From Deroplatys truncata (Eukaryota; Arthropoda; Insecta; Mantodea; Mantidae): 64,000 nucleotides of DNA. Below the pieces are notes generated by a model, which ran no database searches, was not told where the DNA came from, and was given only the letters and a program-made list of their open reading frames with translations. The stretch lies in the NCBI GenBank assembly GCA_030765065.1, contig CM060985.1, positions 496,001-560,000 of the forward strand, in the 5' to 3' direction. Below are positions 1 to 14,350 of the stretch, in pieces (within the stretch, counting starts at the first letter, position 1; every line of letters begins with the position of its first letter). The position numbers and the translations under genes are program-made.

Positions 1-1999
1 GCTATGCATACAAGCAGAATACCTAGCAATTCAGGAATCACTCTGCTTAACTGTCCACAAGAGCTTCAATGTCACTAAAGTGCTATGCAAACAAGCAGAC
101 TACCTAGCATGTCAGCAATCACTCTGCTAAAGTCTAATCAAGTGCTTCAATGTCACTAAACTGCTGTGCATACAACCAAGTTTCCTAGCATGTCAGCTAT
201 AACTGCTAAGGTCTCCACAAATGCTTCAATGTCACTAAAGTGCTGTACATACAAGCACGTTTCCTAGCATGTCAGCAATAACTGCTCAAGTCTCAACAAA
301 TGCTTCACTGTCACTAAAGTGCTGTGCATACAAGCAAGTTTCCTAGCATGTCAGCTATGACTCTGCTTAAGGCTCCACAAGTACTCCAATGTCACCAAAG
401 TGTTGTACATATAGCAAATTTCCTAGCATGTCAGCAATAACTCTGCTAAAGTCTCCACAAGTGCTTTAATGTCACTAAAGTGCTGTGCATACAAGCAGGT
501 TTCCTAGCATGTCAGCAATAACTGCTAAAGTCTCCACAAATGCCTCAATGTCACTAAAGTGCTACGCAAACAAGCAGGTTTCCTAGCATGTCAGAAATGA
601 CTCTGCTAAACTCTCCACAAATGCTTCAATTTCACTAAACTGCTGTGCATACAAGCAGAATTCCTAGCATGTCAGCAATCACTCTGCTAAAGTCAACAAA
701 ACTGCTTCAATGTCACCAAACTCATGTGCATACACGCAAGTTTTCTAGCACGTCAGCAATAACTCTGCTAAAGTCACCACAAATATTTTAATGTCACTAA
801 ACTGCTGTTTATACAAGCAGGTTTCCTAGCATGTCAGCAATAACACTGCTAAACTCTCCACAAGTGCTTCAATGTCACTAAAGTGCTATGCATACAAGCA
901 GGTATCCTAGCATGTCAGCAATAACACTGCTAAACTGTCCACAAGTGCTTCAAGATCACTAAAGTGCTATGCATACAAGCAGAATACCTAGTAATTCAGG
1001 AATCACTCTGCTTAACTGTCCACAAGAGCTTCAAGGTCTCTAAAGTGCTATGCAAACAAGCAGACTACCTAGCATGTCAGCAATCACTCTGCTAAAGTCT
1101 AATCAAGTGCTTCAATGTCACTAAACTGCTGTGCATACAACCAAGTTTCCTAGCATGTCAGCTATAACTGCTAAGGTCTCCACAAATGCTTCAATGTCAC
1201 TAAAGTGCTGTGCATACAATCACGTTTCCTAGCATGTCAGCAATAACTGCTCAAGTCTCAACAAATGCTTGACTGTCACTAAAGTGCTGTGCATACAAGC
1301 AAGTTTCCTAGCATGTCAGCTATGACTCTGCTAAAGGCTCCACAAGTACTCCAATGTCACCAAAGTGTTGTACATATAGCAAATTTCCTAGCATGTCAGC
1401 AATAACTTTGCTAAAGTCCCCACAATACTTCAATGTCACTAAAGTGCTGTGCATACAAGCAGGATTCCTAGCATGTCAGCAATAACTCTGCTAAAGTCTC
1501 CACAAGTGCTTTAATGTCACTAAAGTGCTGTGCATACAAGCAGGTTTCCTAGCATGTCAGCAATAACTGCTAAAGTCTCCACAAATGCTTCAATGTCACT
1601 AAAGTGCTACGCAAACAAGCAGGTTTCCTAGCATGTCAGAAATGACTCTGCTAAACTCTCCACAAATGCTTCAATTTCACTAAACTGCTGTGCATACATG
1701 CAGGTATCGTAGCAAGACAGAAATAACTCTGCTAAACTCCCCACAAGTGCTTCAAGGTCACTAAAGTGATATGCATACAAGCAAGGATCCTAGCATGTCA
1801 CCAATAACTCTGCTAAACTCCCCACAAGTGCTCAAGGTCACTAAAGTGATATGCATACAAGCAAGGATCCTAGCATGTCAGCAATAACTCTGCTAAAGTC
1901 TCCACAGATGCTTCAATGTCACTAAAGTGCTATGCATACAAGCAGGTTTCCTAACATGTCATCAATAACTCCGCTAAAGTCTCCACAAGTGCTTCAATG

Positions 2000-4900
2000 T
2001 CACCAAAGTGCTATGCATACAAGCAGGTTACCTAGCATGTTAGCAATGACTCTGCTAAAGGGTCCACAAATGCTTCAATGTCAGTAAACTAATGTGCATA
2101 CAAGCAGAATTGCTAGCATGTCAGCAATCACTCTGCTAAAGTCAACAAAACTGCTTCAATGTCACCAAACTCATGTGCATACACGCAAGTTTGCTAGCAC
2201 ATCAGCAATAACTCTGCTAAAGTCACCACAAATATTTTAATGTCACTAAACTGCTGTGCATACAAGCAGGTTTCCTAGCATGTCAGCAATAACACTGCTA
2301 AACTGTCCACAAGTGCTTCAAGGTCACTAAAGTGCTATGCATACAAGCAGAATACCTAGCAATTCAGGAATCACTCTGCTTAACTGTCCACAAGAGCTTC
2401 AAGGTCACTAAAGTGCTATTCAAACAAGCAGACTACCTAGCATGTCAGCAATCACTCTGCTAAAGTCTAATCAAGTGCTTCAATGTCACTAAACTGCTGT
2501 GCATACAACCAAGTTTCCTAGCATGTCAGCTATAACTGCTAAGGTCTCCACAAATGCTTCAATGTCACTAAAGTGCTGTGCATACAAGCACGTTTCCTAG
2601 CATGTCAGCAATAACTGCTCAAGTCTCAACAAATGCTTCACTGTCACTAAAGTGCTGTGCATACAAGCAAGTTTCCTAGCATGTCAGCTATGACTCTGCT
2701 AAAGGCTACAAAAGTGCTTCAATGTCACTAAAGTGATAGGCATACAAGCAGGTGTCCTAGCATGTCAGCAATGACTCTGCTGAAGTCTCCACAAGTGCTT
2801 CAATGTCACTAAAGTGCTGTGCATACAAGCAGGGTTCCTAGCATGTCAGTAATCACTCTACTAAAGTCTACACAAGTGCTTCAATGTCACCAAACTCGTG
2901 TGCATACACGCCGAATTCCTTGCATGTCAGCAATAACTCTGCTAACGTCTCCACAAGTGCTTCACTGTCAATAAACTGCTGTGCATACAAGCAAGGTTCC
3001 TAGCATGTCAGCAATAACTCTGCTAAAGTCTCCACCAGTGCTTCAATGTCATTAAACTGCTGTGGATACAAGCACGTTTCCTAGCATGTTAGGAGTATCT
3101 CTGCTAAAGTCTCCACAAGTGCTTCAATGTCACTAAAGTGCTATGCATACAAGCAGGTTTCCTAGCATGTCAGAAATGACTCTGCTAAAGTCTCCACAAG
3201 TGCTTCTATGTCACTAAAGTGCTGTGCATACAAGCAGGTTAACTAGCATGTCAGCAATAACTCTGTTAATGTCTCCACAAATGCTTCAATGTCACCAAAC
3301 TCGTGTGCATACAAGCACGTTTCCTAGCATATCAGCAATTACACTGCTTAAGTCTCCACAAGTGCTTCAATGTCACTAAACTACTGTGCATACAAGCAGG
3401 TATTTTAGCATGTCAGCAATAACACTGCTAAAGTCACCACAAATGCTTCAATGTTACTAAACCGCTGTGCATACAAGCTGGTTTCCTAGCATGTCAGCAA
3501 TGACTGCTAAAGTATCCGCAAATGCTTCGATGTCACTAAAGTGCTATGCATACAAGCAGGTTTCCAAAAATGTCAGCAATAACTCCGCCAAAGTCTCCAC
3601 AAGTGCTTCAATGTCCCTAAAGTGCTATGCATACAAGCAGGTTTCCAAAGATGTCAGCAATAACTCCGCTAAAGTCTCCACAAGTGCTTCAATTTCACTA
3701 AACTGCTGTGCATACAAGCAGGTTTCCAAAGATGTCAGCAATCACTCTGCTAAAGTCAACACAACTGCTTCAATGTCACCAAACTCGTGTGCATACACGC
3801 AGGTTTGCTAGCATGTCAGCAATAACTCTGCTAAAGTCACCACAAATGCTTCAATGTCACTAAACTGCTGTGCATACAAGCAGGTTTCCTAGCATGTCAG
3901 CAATAACAGTGCTAAAATCTCCACAAGTGCTTGAATGTCACTAAAGTGCTATGCATACAAGCAGGTATCCTAGCATGTCAGCAATAACACTGCTAAACTG
4001 TCCACAAGTGCTTCAAGGTACTAAAGTGCTATGCATACTAGCAGAATACCTAGCATGTCAGGAATCACTCTGCTATACTCACCACAAGAGCTTCAAGGTC
4101 ACTAAAGTGCTATGCAGACAAGCAGAATACCTAGCATGTCAGCAATCACTCTGCTAAAGTCTACTCAAGTGCTTCAATGTCACTAAACTGCTGTGTATAC
4201 AAGCAAGTTTCCTAGCATGTCAGAAATGACACTGCTTAAGTCTACACAACTGCTTTAATGTCACTAAACTGCTGTGCATACAAGCAGGATTCCTAACATG
4301 TCAGCAATAACTCTGCTAAAGTCTCCACAAGTGCTTGAATGTCACTAAACTGCTGTGCATACAAGCAGGTTTCCGATCATGTCAGCAATAATTCTGTTAA
4401 TGCCTCCACAAATGCTTCAATGTCACTCAACTGCTGTGCATACAAGCAGGTTTCCTAGCATGACAGCAATGACTCTGCTATATTCTCTACAAATGCTTCA
4501 ATGTCACCAAACTCGGGTGCATAGAGGCACGATTCCTAGCATATCAGCTATAACACTGCTAAAGACTCCACAAGTGTTCCAATGTCACTAAAGTACTGTG
4601 CATACAAGCAGGTTTGATAGCATGTCAGGAATAACTCTGCTAAAGTCATTACAAATGCTTCAATGTTACTAAACTGCTGTGCATACAAGCAGGTTTCCTA
4701 GCGTGTCAGCAATGACTCTGCTAAAGTCTCCACAAATGCTTCGATGTCACTAAAGTGCTATGCATACAAGCAGGTTTCCTAACATATCAGCAATAACTGC
4801 GCTAAAGTCTCCACAAGTGCTTCAATGTCATTAAAGTACTGTGCATACAAGCAGGTTACCTAGCATGTCAGCAATGACTCTGCTAAAGGGTCCACAAATG

Positions 4901-5917
4901 CTTCATAGTCACTAAAGTGCTGTGCATACAAGCAAGTTTCCTAGCATGTCAGCATTAACACTGCTAAACTTTCCAAAAGAGCTTCAAGGTCACTAAAGTG
5001 CTATGCAGACAAGCAGAATACTTAGCATGTCAGGAATCACTCTGCTTAACTCTCCAAAAGAGCTTCAATGTTACTAAACTGCTGTGCATACAAGCAGGTT
5101 TCCTAGCGTGTCAGCAATGACTCTGCTAAAGTCTCCACAAATGCTTCGATGTCACTAAGGTGCTATACATACAAGCAGGTTTCCTAACATATCAGTAATA
5201 ACTCCGCTAAAGTCTCCACAAGTGCTTCAATGTCATTAAAGTGCTGTGCACACAAGAACGTTTCCTAGAATGTCAGCAATAACTCTCCTGAAGTCTCCAC
5301 AGATGCTTCAATGTCACTAAAGTGCTGTGCATACAAGCAAGTTTCCTAGCATGTCAGCAATGACTCTGCTAAAGTCTCCACAAGTGCTTCAATGTCACTA
5401 AAGTGCTGTGCATACAAGCAGGTTTCTTAGCATGTCAGCAATAACTCTGCTAAAGTCTCCAAAAGTGCCTCAATGTCACTAAAGTGATAGGCATACAAGC
5501 AGGTGTCCTAGCATGTCAGCAAAGACTGTGCTGAAGTCTCCACAAGTGCTTCAATGTCACTAAAGTGCTGTGCATACAAGCAGGTTTCCGAGCATGTCAG
5601 CAATAGCTCTGTTAATGTCTCCACAAATGCTTCAATGTCACTAAAGTGCTGTGCATACAAGCAGGGATCCTAGAATGTCAGTAATCACTCTACTAAAGTC
5701 TACACAAGTGCTTCAAATTCACCAAACTCGTGGGCATACACGTCGAATTCTTTGCATGTCAGCAATAACTCTGCTAAAGTCTCCACAAGTGCTTCACTGT
5801 CAATAAACTGCTGTGCATACAAGCAAGTTTCCTAGCATGTCAGCAGTAACTCTGCTAAGGTCTCCACCAGTGCTTCAATTTCATTAAACTGCTGTGCATA
5901 CAAGCAAGTTTCCTAGC
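2000..5917 (+). repeat. Satellite A segment matching 20600-24546 (18.6 kb apart)
   Basis: From about 2000 to 5917 the monomer order and variants match about 20600-24546 at an offset of 18618-18629. Examples are the AATACCTAGCAATTC monomer at 2351 and 20979, and the CGGGTGCATAGAGGCACG monomer near 4515 and 23144. The match runs up to 24546, where the Penelope-like element interrupts the right-hand copy. This left copy therefore shows what the satellite looked like at that point without the element: it continues TTTCCTAGCATGTCAGCAG at 5908. Confidence 0.75.
3467..3811 (+). repeat. Satellite A variant cluster with an open 27-residue repeat frame
   Basis: In most monomers the box TTTCCTAGCATGTC places TAG in the long frame. 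Here, in three consecutive units (3560-3740), it reads TTTCCAAAGATGTC or a close variant. That removes the stop and leaves 114 codons open, encoding a 27-residue repeat of the form CYAYKQVSKDVSNNSAKV plus a Ser/Thr-rich stretch. The frame opens at GTG and its first ATG is a few codons in. Related clusters lie at 10166-10429, 18303-18647 and 22095-22439. No promoter, splice sites or known domain are visible, so I treat this as a satellite variant and not a gene. Confidence 0.6.
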
Positions 5918-8900
5918 ATGTCAGCAGTAACTCTGCTAAAGTCTCCACCAGTGCTTCAATTTCATTAAACTGCTGTGCATACAAGCAAGTTTCCTAGCAT
6001 GTCAGCAGTAACTCTGCTAAAGTCTCCACAAGTGCTTCAATGTCACTAAAGTGCTATGCATACAAGCAGGTTTCCTAGCATGTCAGAAATGACTCTGCCA
6101 AAGTCTCCACAAGTGCTTCAATGTCACTAAAGTGCTGTGCATACAAGCAGGTTTCCTAGCGTGTCAGCAATGACTCTGCTAAAGTCTCTACAAATGCTTC
6201 GATGTCACTAAAGTGCTATACATACAAGCAGGTTTCCTAACATATCAGCAATAACTCTGCTAAAGTCTCTACAAGTGCTTCAATGTCATTAAAGTGCTGT
6301 GCACACAAGAACGTTTCCTAGAATGTCAGCAATAACTCTCCTAAAGTCTCCACAGATGCTTCAATGTCACTAAAGTGCTATGCATACAAGCAGGTTTCCT
6401 AACATGTCAGCAATAACTCCGCTAAAGTCTCCACAAGTGCTTCAATGTCACCAAAGTGCTATGCATACAAGCAGGTTACCTAGCATGTTAGCAATGACTC
6501 TGCTAAAGGGTCCACAAATGCTTCAATGTCAGTAAACTACTGTGCATACAAGAATTCCTAGCATGTCAGCAATCACTCTGCTAAAGTCAACAAAACTGCT
6601 TCAATGTCACCAAACTCATGTGCATACACGCAAGTTTGCTAGCACGTCAGCAATAACTCTGCTAAAGTCACCACAAATATTTTAATGTCACTAAACTGCT
6701 GTGCATACAAGCAGGTTTCCTAGCATGTCAGCAATAACACTGCTAAATTCTCCACAAGTGCTTCAATGTCACTAAAAAGCTATGCATACAAGCAGGTATC
6801 CTAGCATGTCAGCAATAACACTGCTAAACTGTCCACAAGTGCTTCAAGGTCACTAAAGTCCTATGCATACAAGCAGAATACCTAGCAATTCAGGAATCAC
6901 TCTGCTTAACTGTCCACAAGAGCTTCAAGGTCACTAAAGTGCTATGTAAACAAGCAGACTACCTAGCATGTCAGCAATCACTCTGCTAAAGTCTAATCAA
7001 GTGCTTCAATGTCACTAAACTGCTGTGCATACAACCAAGTTTCCTAGCATGTCAGCTATAACTGCTAAGGTCTCCACAAATGCTTCAATGTCACTAAAGT
7101 GCTGTGCATACAAGCATGTTTCCTAGCATGTCAGCAATAACTGCTCAAGTCTCAACAAATGCTTCACTGTCACTAAAGTGCTGTGCATACAAGCAAGTTT
7201 CCTAGCATGTCAGCTATGACTCTGCTAAAGGCTCCACAAGTACTCCATTGTCACCAAAGTGTTGTACATATAGCAAATTTCCTAGCATGTCAGCAATAAC
7301 TTTGCTAAAGTCCCCACAATACTTCAATGTCACTAAAGTGCTGTGCATACAAGCAGGATTCCTAGCATGTCAGCAATAACTCTGCTAAAGTCTCCACAAG
7401 TGCTTTAATGTCACTAAAGTGCTGTGCATACAAGCAGGTTTCCTAGCATGTCAGCAATAACTGCTAAAGTCTCCACAAATGCTTCAATGTCACTAAAGTG
7501 CTACGCAAACAAGCAGGTTTCCTAGCATGTCAGATATGACTCTGCTAAACTCTCCACAAATGCTTCAATTTCACTAAACTGCTGTGCATACATGCAGGTA
7601 TCGTAGCAAGACAGAAATAACTCTGCTAAACTCCCCACAAGTGCTTCAAGGTCACTAAAGTGATATGCATACAAGCAAGGATCCTAGCATGTCAGCAATA
7701 ACTCAGCTAAAGTCTCCACAGATGCTTCAATGTCACTAAAGTGCTATGCATACAAGCAGGTTTCCTAACATGTCATCAATAACTCCGCTAAAGTCTCCAC
7801 AAGTGCTTCAATGTCACCAAAGTGCTATGCATACAAGCAGGTTACCTAGCATGTTAGCAATGACTCTGCTAAAGGGTCCACAAATGCTTCAATGTCAGTA
7901 AACTACTGTGCATACAAGCAGAATTCCTAGCATGTCAGCAATCACTCTGCTAAAGTCAACAAAACTGCTTCAATGTCACCAAACTCATGTGCATACACGC
8001 AAGTTTGCTAGCATGTCAGCAATAACTCTGCTAAAGTCACCACAAATATTTTAATGTCACTAAACTGCTGTGCATACAAGCAGGTTTCCTAGCATGTCAG
8101 CAATAACACTGCTAAACTGTCCACAAGTGCTTCAATGTCACTAAAGTGCTATGCATACAAGCAGGTATCCTAGCATGTCAGCAATAACACTGCTAAACTG
8201 TCCACAAGTGCTTCAAGGTCACTAAAGTGCTATGCATTTAAGCAGAATACCTAGCAATTCAGGAATCACTCTGCTTAACTGTCCACAAGAGCTTCAAGGT
8301 CACTAAAGTACTATGCAAACAAGCAGAATACCTAGCATGTCAGCAATCACTCTGCTAAAGTCTAATCAAGTGCTTCAATGTCACTAAACTGCTGTGCATA
8401 CAACCAAGTTTCCTAGCATGTCAGCTATAACTGCTAAGGTCTCCACAAATGCTTCAATGTCACTAAAGTGCTGTGCACACAAGCAAGATTCCTAGCATGT
8501 CAGCAATAACTGCTCAAGTCTCAACAAATGCTTCAATGTCACTAAAGTACTGTGCATACAAGCAAGTTTCCTAGCATGTCAGCAATGACTCTGCTAAAGG
8601 CTCCACAAGTACTCCAAGGTCACTAAAGTGTTGTGCATACAAGCAAATTTCCTAGCATGTCAGCAATAACTTTGCTAAAGTCCCCACAAATGCTTCAATG
8701 TCACTAAAGTGCTGTGCATACAAGCAGGATTCCTAGCATGTCAGCAATAACACTGCTAAATTCTCCACAAGTATTTCAATGTCACTAAAGTGCTATGCAT
8801 ACAAGCAGGTTTCCTAGCATGTCAGCAATAACTGCTAAAGTCTCCACAAATGCTTCAATGTCACTAAAGTGCTACGCAAACAAGCAGGTTTCCTAGCATG

Positions 8901-10403
8901 TCAGCTATGACTCTGCTAAAGGCTCCACAAGTACTCCAATATCACCAAAGTATTGTACATATAGCAAATTTCCTAGCATAGTAGCAATAACTTTGCTAAA
9001 GTCCCCACAATACTTCAATGTCACTAAAGTGCTGTGCATACAAGCAGGATTCCTAGCATGTCAGCAATAACTCTGCTAAAGTCTCCACAAGTGCTTTAAT
9101 GTCACTAAAGTGCTGTGCATACAAGCAGGTTTCCTAGCATGTCAGCAATAAATGCTAAAGTCTCCACAAATGCTTCAATGTCACTAAAGTGCTAGGCAAA
9201 CAAGCAGGTTTCCTAGCATGTCAGAAATGACTCTGCTAAACTCTCCACAAATGCTTCAATTTCACTAAACTGCTGCGCATACATGCAGGTATCCTAGCAA
9301 GTCAGCAATAACTCTGCTAAACTCCCCACAAGTGCTTCAAGGTCACTAAAGTGATATGCATACAAGCAAGGATCCTAGCATGTCAGCAATAACTCTGCTA
9401 AAGTCTCCACAAGTGCTTCAATGTCACTAAAGTGCTGTGCATACAAGCAGGTTTCTTAGCATGTCAGCAATAACTCTGCTAAAGTCTCCAAAAGTGCTTC
9501 AATGTCACTAAAGTGATAGGCATACAAGCAGGTGTCCTAGCATGTCAGCAATAACTCTGCTGAAGTCTCCACAAGTGCTTCAATGTCACTAAAGTGCTGT
9601 GCATACAAGCAGGGTTACTAGCATGTCAGTAATCACTCTACTAAAGTCTACACAAGTGCTTCAATGTTACCAAACTCGTGTGCATACACGCCGAATTCCT
9701 TGCATGTCAGCAATAACCCTGCTAAAGTCTCCACCAGTGCTTCAATGTCATTAAACTGCTGTGCATACAAGCACGTTTCCTAGCATGTTAGGAGTATCTC
9801 TGCTAAAGTCTCCACAAGTGCTTCAATGTCACAAAAGTGCTATGCATACAAGCAGGTTTCCTAGCATGTCAGAAATGACTCTGCTAAAGTCTCCACAAGT
9901 GCTTCAATGTCACTAAAGTGCTGTGCATACAAGCAGGTTAACTAGCATGTCAGCAATAACTCTGTTAATGTCTCCACAAATGCTTCAATGTCACCAAACT
10001 CGTGTGCATACAAGCACGTTTCCTAGCATATCAGCAATAACACTGCTTAAGTCTCCACAAGTGCTTCAATGTCACTAAACTACTGTGCATACAAGCAGGT
10101 ATCTTAGCATGTCAGCAATACCTCTGCTAAAGTCACCACAAATGCTTCAATGTTACTAAACTGCTGTGCATACAAACTGGTTTCCTAGCATGTCAGCAAT
10201 GACTGCTAAAGTCTCCGCAAATGCTTCGATGTCACTAAAGTGCTATGCATATAAGCAGGTTTCCAAAGATGTCAGCAATAACTCCACTAAAGTCTCCACA
10301 AGTGCTTCAATGTCACTAAACTGCTGTGCATACAAGCAGGTTTCCAAAGATGTCAGCAATCACTCTGCTAAAGTCAACACAACTGCTTCAATGTCACCAA
10401 ACG

Positions 10404-11965
10404 CGTGTGCATACACGCAGGTTTGCTAGCATGTCAGCAATAACTCTGCTAAAGTCACCACAAATGCTTTAATGTCCTTAAACTGCTGTGCATACAAGCA
10501 GGTTTCCTAGCATGTCAGGAATCACTCCGCTTAACTGTCCATAAGAGCTTCAAGGTCACTAAAGTGCTATGCAAACAAGCAGAATACCTAGCATGTCAGC
10601 AATCACTCTGCTAAAGTCTAATCAAGTGCTTCTATGTCACTAAACAGCTGTGCATACAAGCAGGGTTCCTAGCATGTCAGCAATAACTCTGCTAAAGTCA
10701 CCACAACTGTTCAATATCACTAAACTGCTGTGCATACAAGCAGGGTTCCTAGCATGTCAGCAATAACTCTGCTAAAGTCACCGCAACTGTTTCAATGTCA
10801 CTAAACTGCTGTGTATACAAGCAAGTTTCCTAGCATGTCAGCAATGACACTGCTAAAGTCACCACAAATGCTCAATGTTACTAAATCTGTGCACACAAGC
10901 AGGTTTCCTAGCATGTCAGCAATGAGTCTGCTAAAGTCTGCACAAACGCTTCGATGTCATTAAAGTGCTATGCATACAAGCAGGTTTCCTAGCATGTCAG
11001 CAATGACTCTGCTAAAGTCTCCACAAGTGCTTCAATGTCACTAAAGTGCTGTGCATACAAGCAGGTTACCTAGCATGTCAGCAATAACTCTGATTAAGGT
11101 TCCACAAATGCTTCAATGTCACTAAACTGCTGTGCATACAAGCAGAATTCCTACATGTCAGTAATCACTCTGCTAAAGCCTCCACAAATGCTTCAATGTC
11201 AATAAAGTGCTGTGCATACAACCAAGTTTCCTAGCATGTCAGCTATAACTGCTAAGGTGTCCACAAATGCTTCAATGTCACTAAAATGCTGTGCATATGA
11301 GCAAGTTTCCTAGCATGTCAGCAATAACTGCTCAAGTCTCAACAAATGCTTCAAGTTCACTAAAGTGCTGCACATAAGGCAGGTTTCCTAGCAAGTCAGG
11401 AATGACTCTGCTAAAGTCTCCACAAATGCTTAAATGTCACTAACGTGCTGTGCATACAAGCAAGTTTCCTAGCATGTGAGCAATGGCTCTGCTAAAGGCT
11501 CCACAAGTACTCCAATGTCACTAAAGTGTTGTGCATACAAGCAAGTTTCCTAGCATGTCAGCAATAACTTTGCTAAAGTCTCCACAAGTGCTTCAATGTC
11601 ACTAAAGTGCTGTGCATATAAGCAAGGTTCCTAGCATGTCAGTAATCACTCTACTAAAGTCTACACAAATGCTTCAATGTCACTAAAGTGCTGTGCATAC
11701 AAGCACGTTTCCTAGCATGTCAGCAAGAACTGCTCAAGTCTCAACAAATGCTTCACTGTCACTAAAGTGCTGTGCATACAAGCAAGTTTCCTAGCATGTC
11801 AGCTATGACTCTGCTAAAGGCTCCACAAGTACTCCAATGTCACCAAAGTGTTTACATATAGCAAATTTCCTAGCATGTCAGCAATAACTTTGCTAAAGTC
11901 CCCACAATACTTCAATGTCACTAAAGTGCTGTGCATACAAGCAGGATTCCTAGCATGTCAGCAAT
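10404..11965 (+). repeat. Satellite A duplicated segment (1.56 kb), first copy
   Basis: Matches 14351-15913 at an offset of about 3947-3948 bp. Shared rare variants include the compact CTAAATCTGTGCACACAAGC monomer (10883 and 14830), the CACATAAGGCAGG monomer and the CAACTGTTCAATATC monomer. The spacing is similar to the 3.8-3.9 kb higher-order period seen further right. The intervening 11966-14350 is ordinary array sequence. Confidence 0.75.
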
Positions 11966-14350
11966 CACTCTGCTAAAGTCTCCACAAATGCTTCAATGTC
12001 AATAAAGTGCTGTGCATACAACCAACTTTCCTAGCATGTCAGCTATAACTGCTAAGGTGTCCACAAATGCTTCAATGTCTCTAAAATGCTGTGCATATGA
12101 GCAAGTTTCCTAGCATGTCAGCAATAACTGCTCAAGTCTCAACAAATGCTTCAATGTCACTAAAGTGCTGAGCATAAGGCAGGTTTCCTAGCAAGTCAGG
12201 AATGACTCTGCTAAAGTCTCCACAAATGCTTAAATGTCACTAAAGTGCTGTTCATACAAGCAAGTTTCCTAGCATGTCAGCAATGGCTCTGCTAAAAGCT
12301 CCACAAGTACTCCAATGTCACTAAAGTGTTGTGCATACAAGCAAGTTTCCTAGCATGTCAGCAATAACTTTGCTAAAGTCTCCACAAGTGCTTTAATTTC
12401 ACTAAAGTTCTGTGCATAGAAGCAGAGTTCCTAGCATGTCAGCAATAACTGCTAAATTCTCCACAAATGCTTCAATATCACTAAAGTGCTTTGCAAACAA
12501 GCACGTTTCCTAGCATGTCAGAAATGACCCTGCTAAACTCCCCACAAGTGCTTCAAGGTCACTAAAGTGCTGAGCATACAAGCAGGTTTCTTAGCATGTC
12601 AACAATAACTCTGCTGAAGTCTCCACAAGTGCTTCAATATCACTAAAGTGCTGTGCATACAAGCAGGGTTCCTAGCATGTCAGTAATCACTCTACTAAAG
12701 TCTACACAAGTGCTTCAATGTCACCAAACTCGTGTGCATACATGCCAAATTCCTTGCATGTCAGCAATAACTCTGCTAAAGTCTCCACAAGTGCTTCACT
12801 GTCAATAAACTGCTGTGCATACAAGCAAGTTTACTAGCATGTCAGCAATAACTCTGCTAAAGTCTCCACCAGTGCTTCAATGTCATTAAACTGCTGTGCA
12901 TACAAGCAAGTTTCCTAGCATGTCAGCAGTAACTCTGCTAAAGTCTCCACAAGAGCTTCAATGTCACTAAAGTGCTTTGCATACAAGAAGGTTTCCTAGC
13001 ATAACAGCAATGACTCTGCTAAACTCTCCACAAATGCTTCAATGTCACCAAACTCGTGTGCATACAAGCAAGTTTCCTAACATATCCACAATAACACTGC
13101 TAAAGTCCTCACCAGTGCTTCAATGTCATTAAACTGCTGTGCATACAAGCAAGTTTCCTAGCATGTCAGCAGTAACTCTGCTTAAGTCTCCACAAGTGCT
13201 TCAATGTCACTAAACTACTGTGCATACAAGCAGGTTTGCTATCATGTCAGCAATAACTCTGCTAAAGTCACCACAAATGCTTCAATGTTACTAAACTGCT
13301 GTTCATACAAGCTGGTTTCCTAGGATGTCAGCAATGACTCTGCTAAAGTCTCCGCAAATGCTTGGATGTCACTAAAGTGCTATGCATATAAGCAGAATTC
13401 CTAGCATGTCAGCAATCACTATGCTAAAGTCAACAAAACTGCTTCAATGTCACCAAACTCGTGTGCATACACGCAGGTTTGCTAGCATGTCAGCAATAAC
13501 TCTGCTAAAGTCATTACAAATGCTTCAATGTCACTAAACTGCTGTGCATACAAGCAGGTTTCCTAGCATGTAAGCAATAACAGTGCTAAACTCTGCACAA
13601 GTGCCTCAATGTCACTAAAGTGCTATGCATACAAGCAGGTATCCTAGCATGTCAGCAATAACACTGCTAAACTGTCCACAAGTTCTTCAAGGTCACTAAA
13701 GTGCTATGCATACTAGCAGAATACCTAGCATGTCAGGAATCACTCTGCTAAACTCTCCACAAGAGCTTCAAGGTCACTAAAGTGCTATGCAGACAAGCAG
13801 AATACCTAGCATGTCAGCAATCACTCTGCTAAAGTCTACTTAAGTGCTTCAATGTCACTAAACTGATGTGCATACAAGCAGGGTTCCTGGCATGTCAGCA
13901 ATAACTCTGCTAAAGTCACCGTAACTGTTTCAATGTCACTAAACTGCTGTGTATACAAGCAAGTTTCCTAGCATGTTAGCAATGACACTGCTAAAGTCTA
14001 CACAACTGCTTTAATGTCACTAAACCGATGTGAATACAAGCAGGTTTCCTAGCATGTCAGCATTAACTCTGCTAAAGTCCCGACAAATGCTTCGATGTCA
14101 CTAAAATGCTATGCATACAAACAGGTTTCCTAACATATCAGCAATAACTCCGCTAAAGTCTCCACAAGTGCTTCAATGTCACCAAAGTGCTATTCATACA
14201 AGGAGGTTACCTAGCATGTTAGAAAGGACTCTGCTAAAGGGTCCACAAATGCTTCAATGTCACTAAACTACTGTGCATACAAGCAGAATTCCTAGCATGT
14301 CAGCAATCGTTCTGCTAAAATCAACAAAACTGCTTCAATGTCACCAAACT

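Noticed and set aside
3951-4591. Small plus-strand ORFs in satellite A (HTSRFPIMSAI.. type)
   Set aside because: Same artefact with the 81-bp unit. Start codons are mostly GTG and the translations are only satellite boxes.
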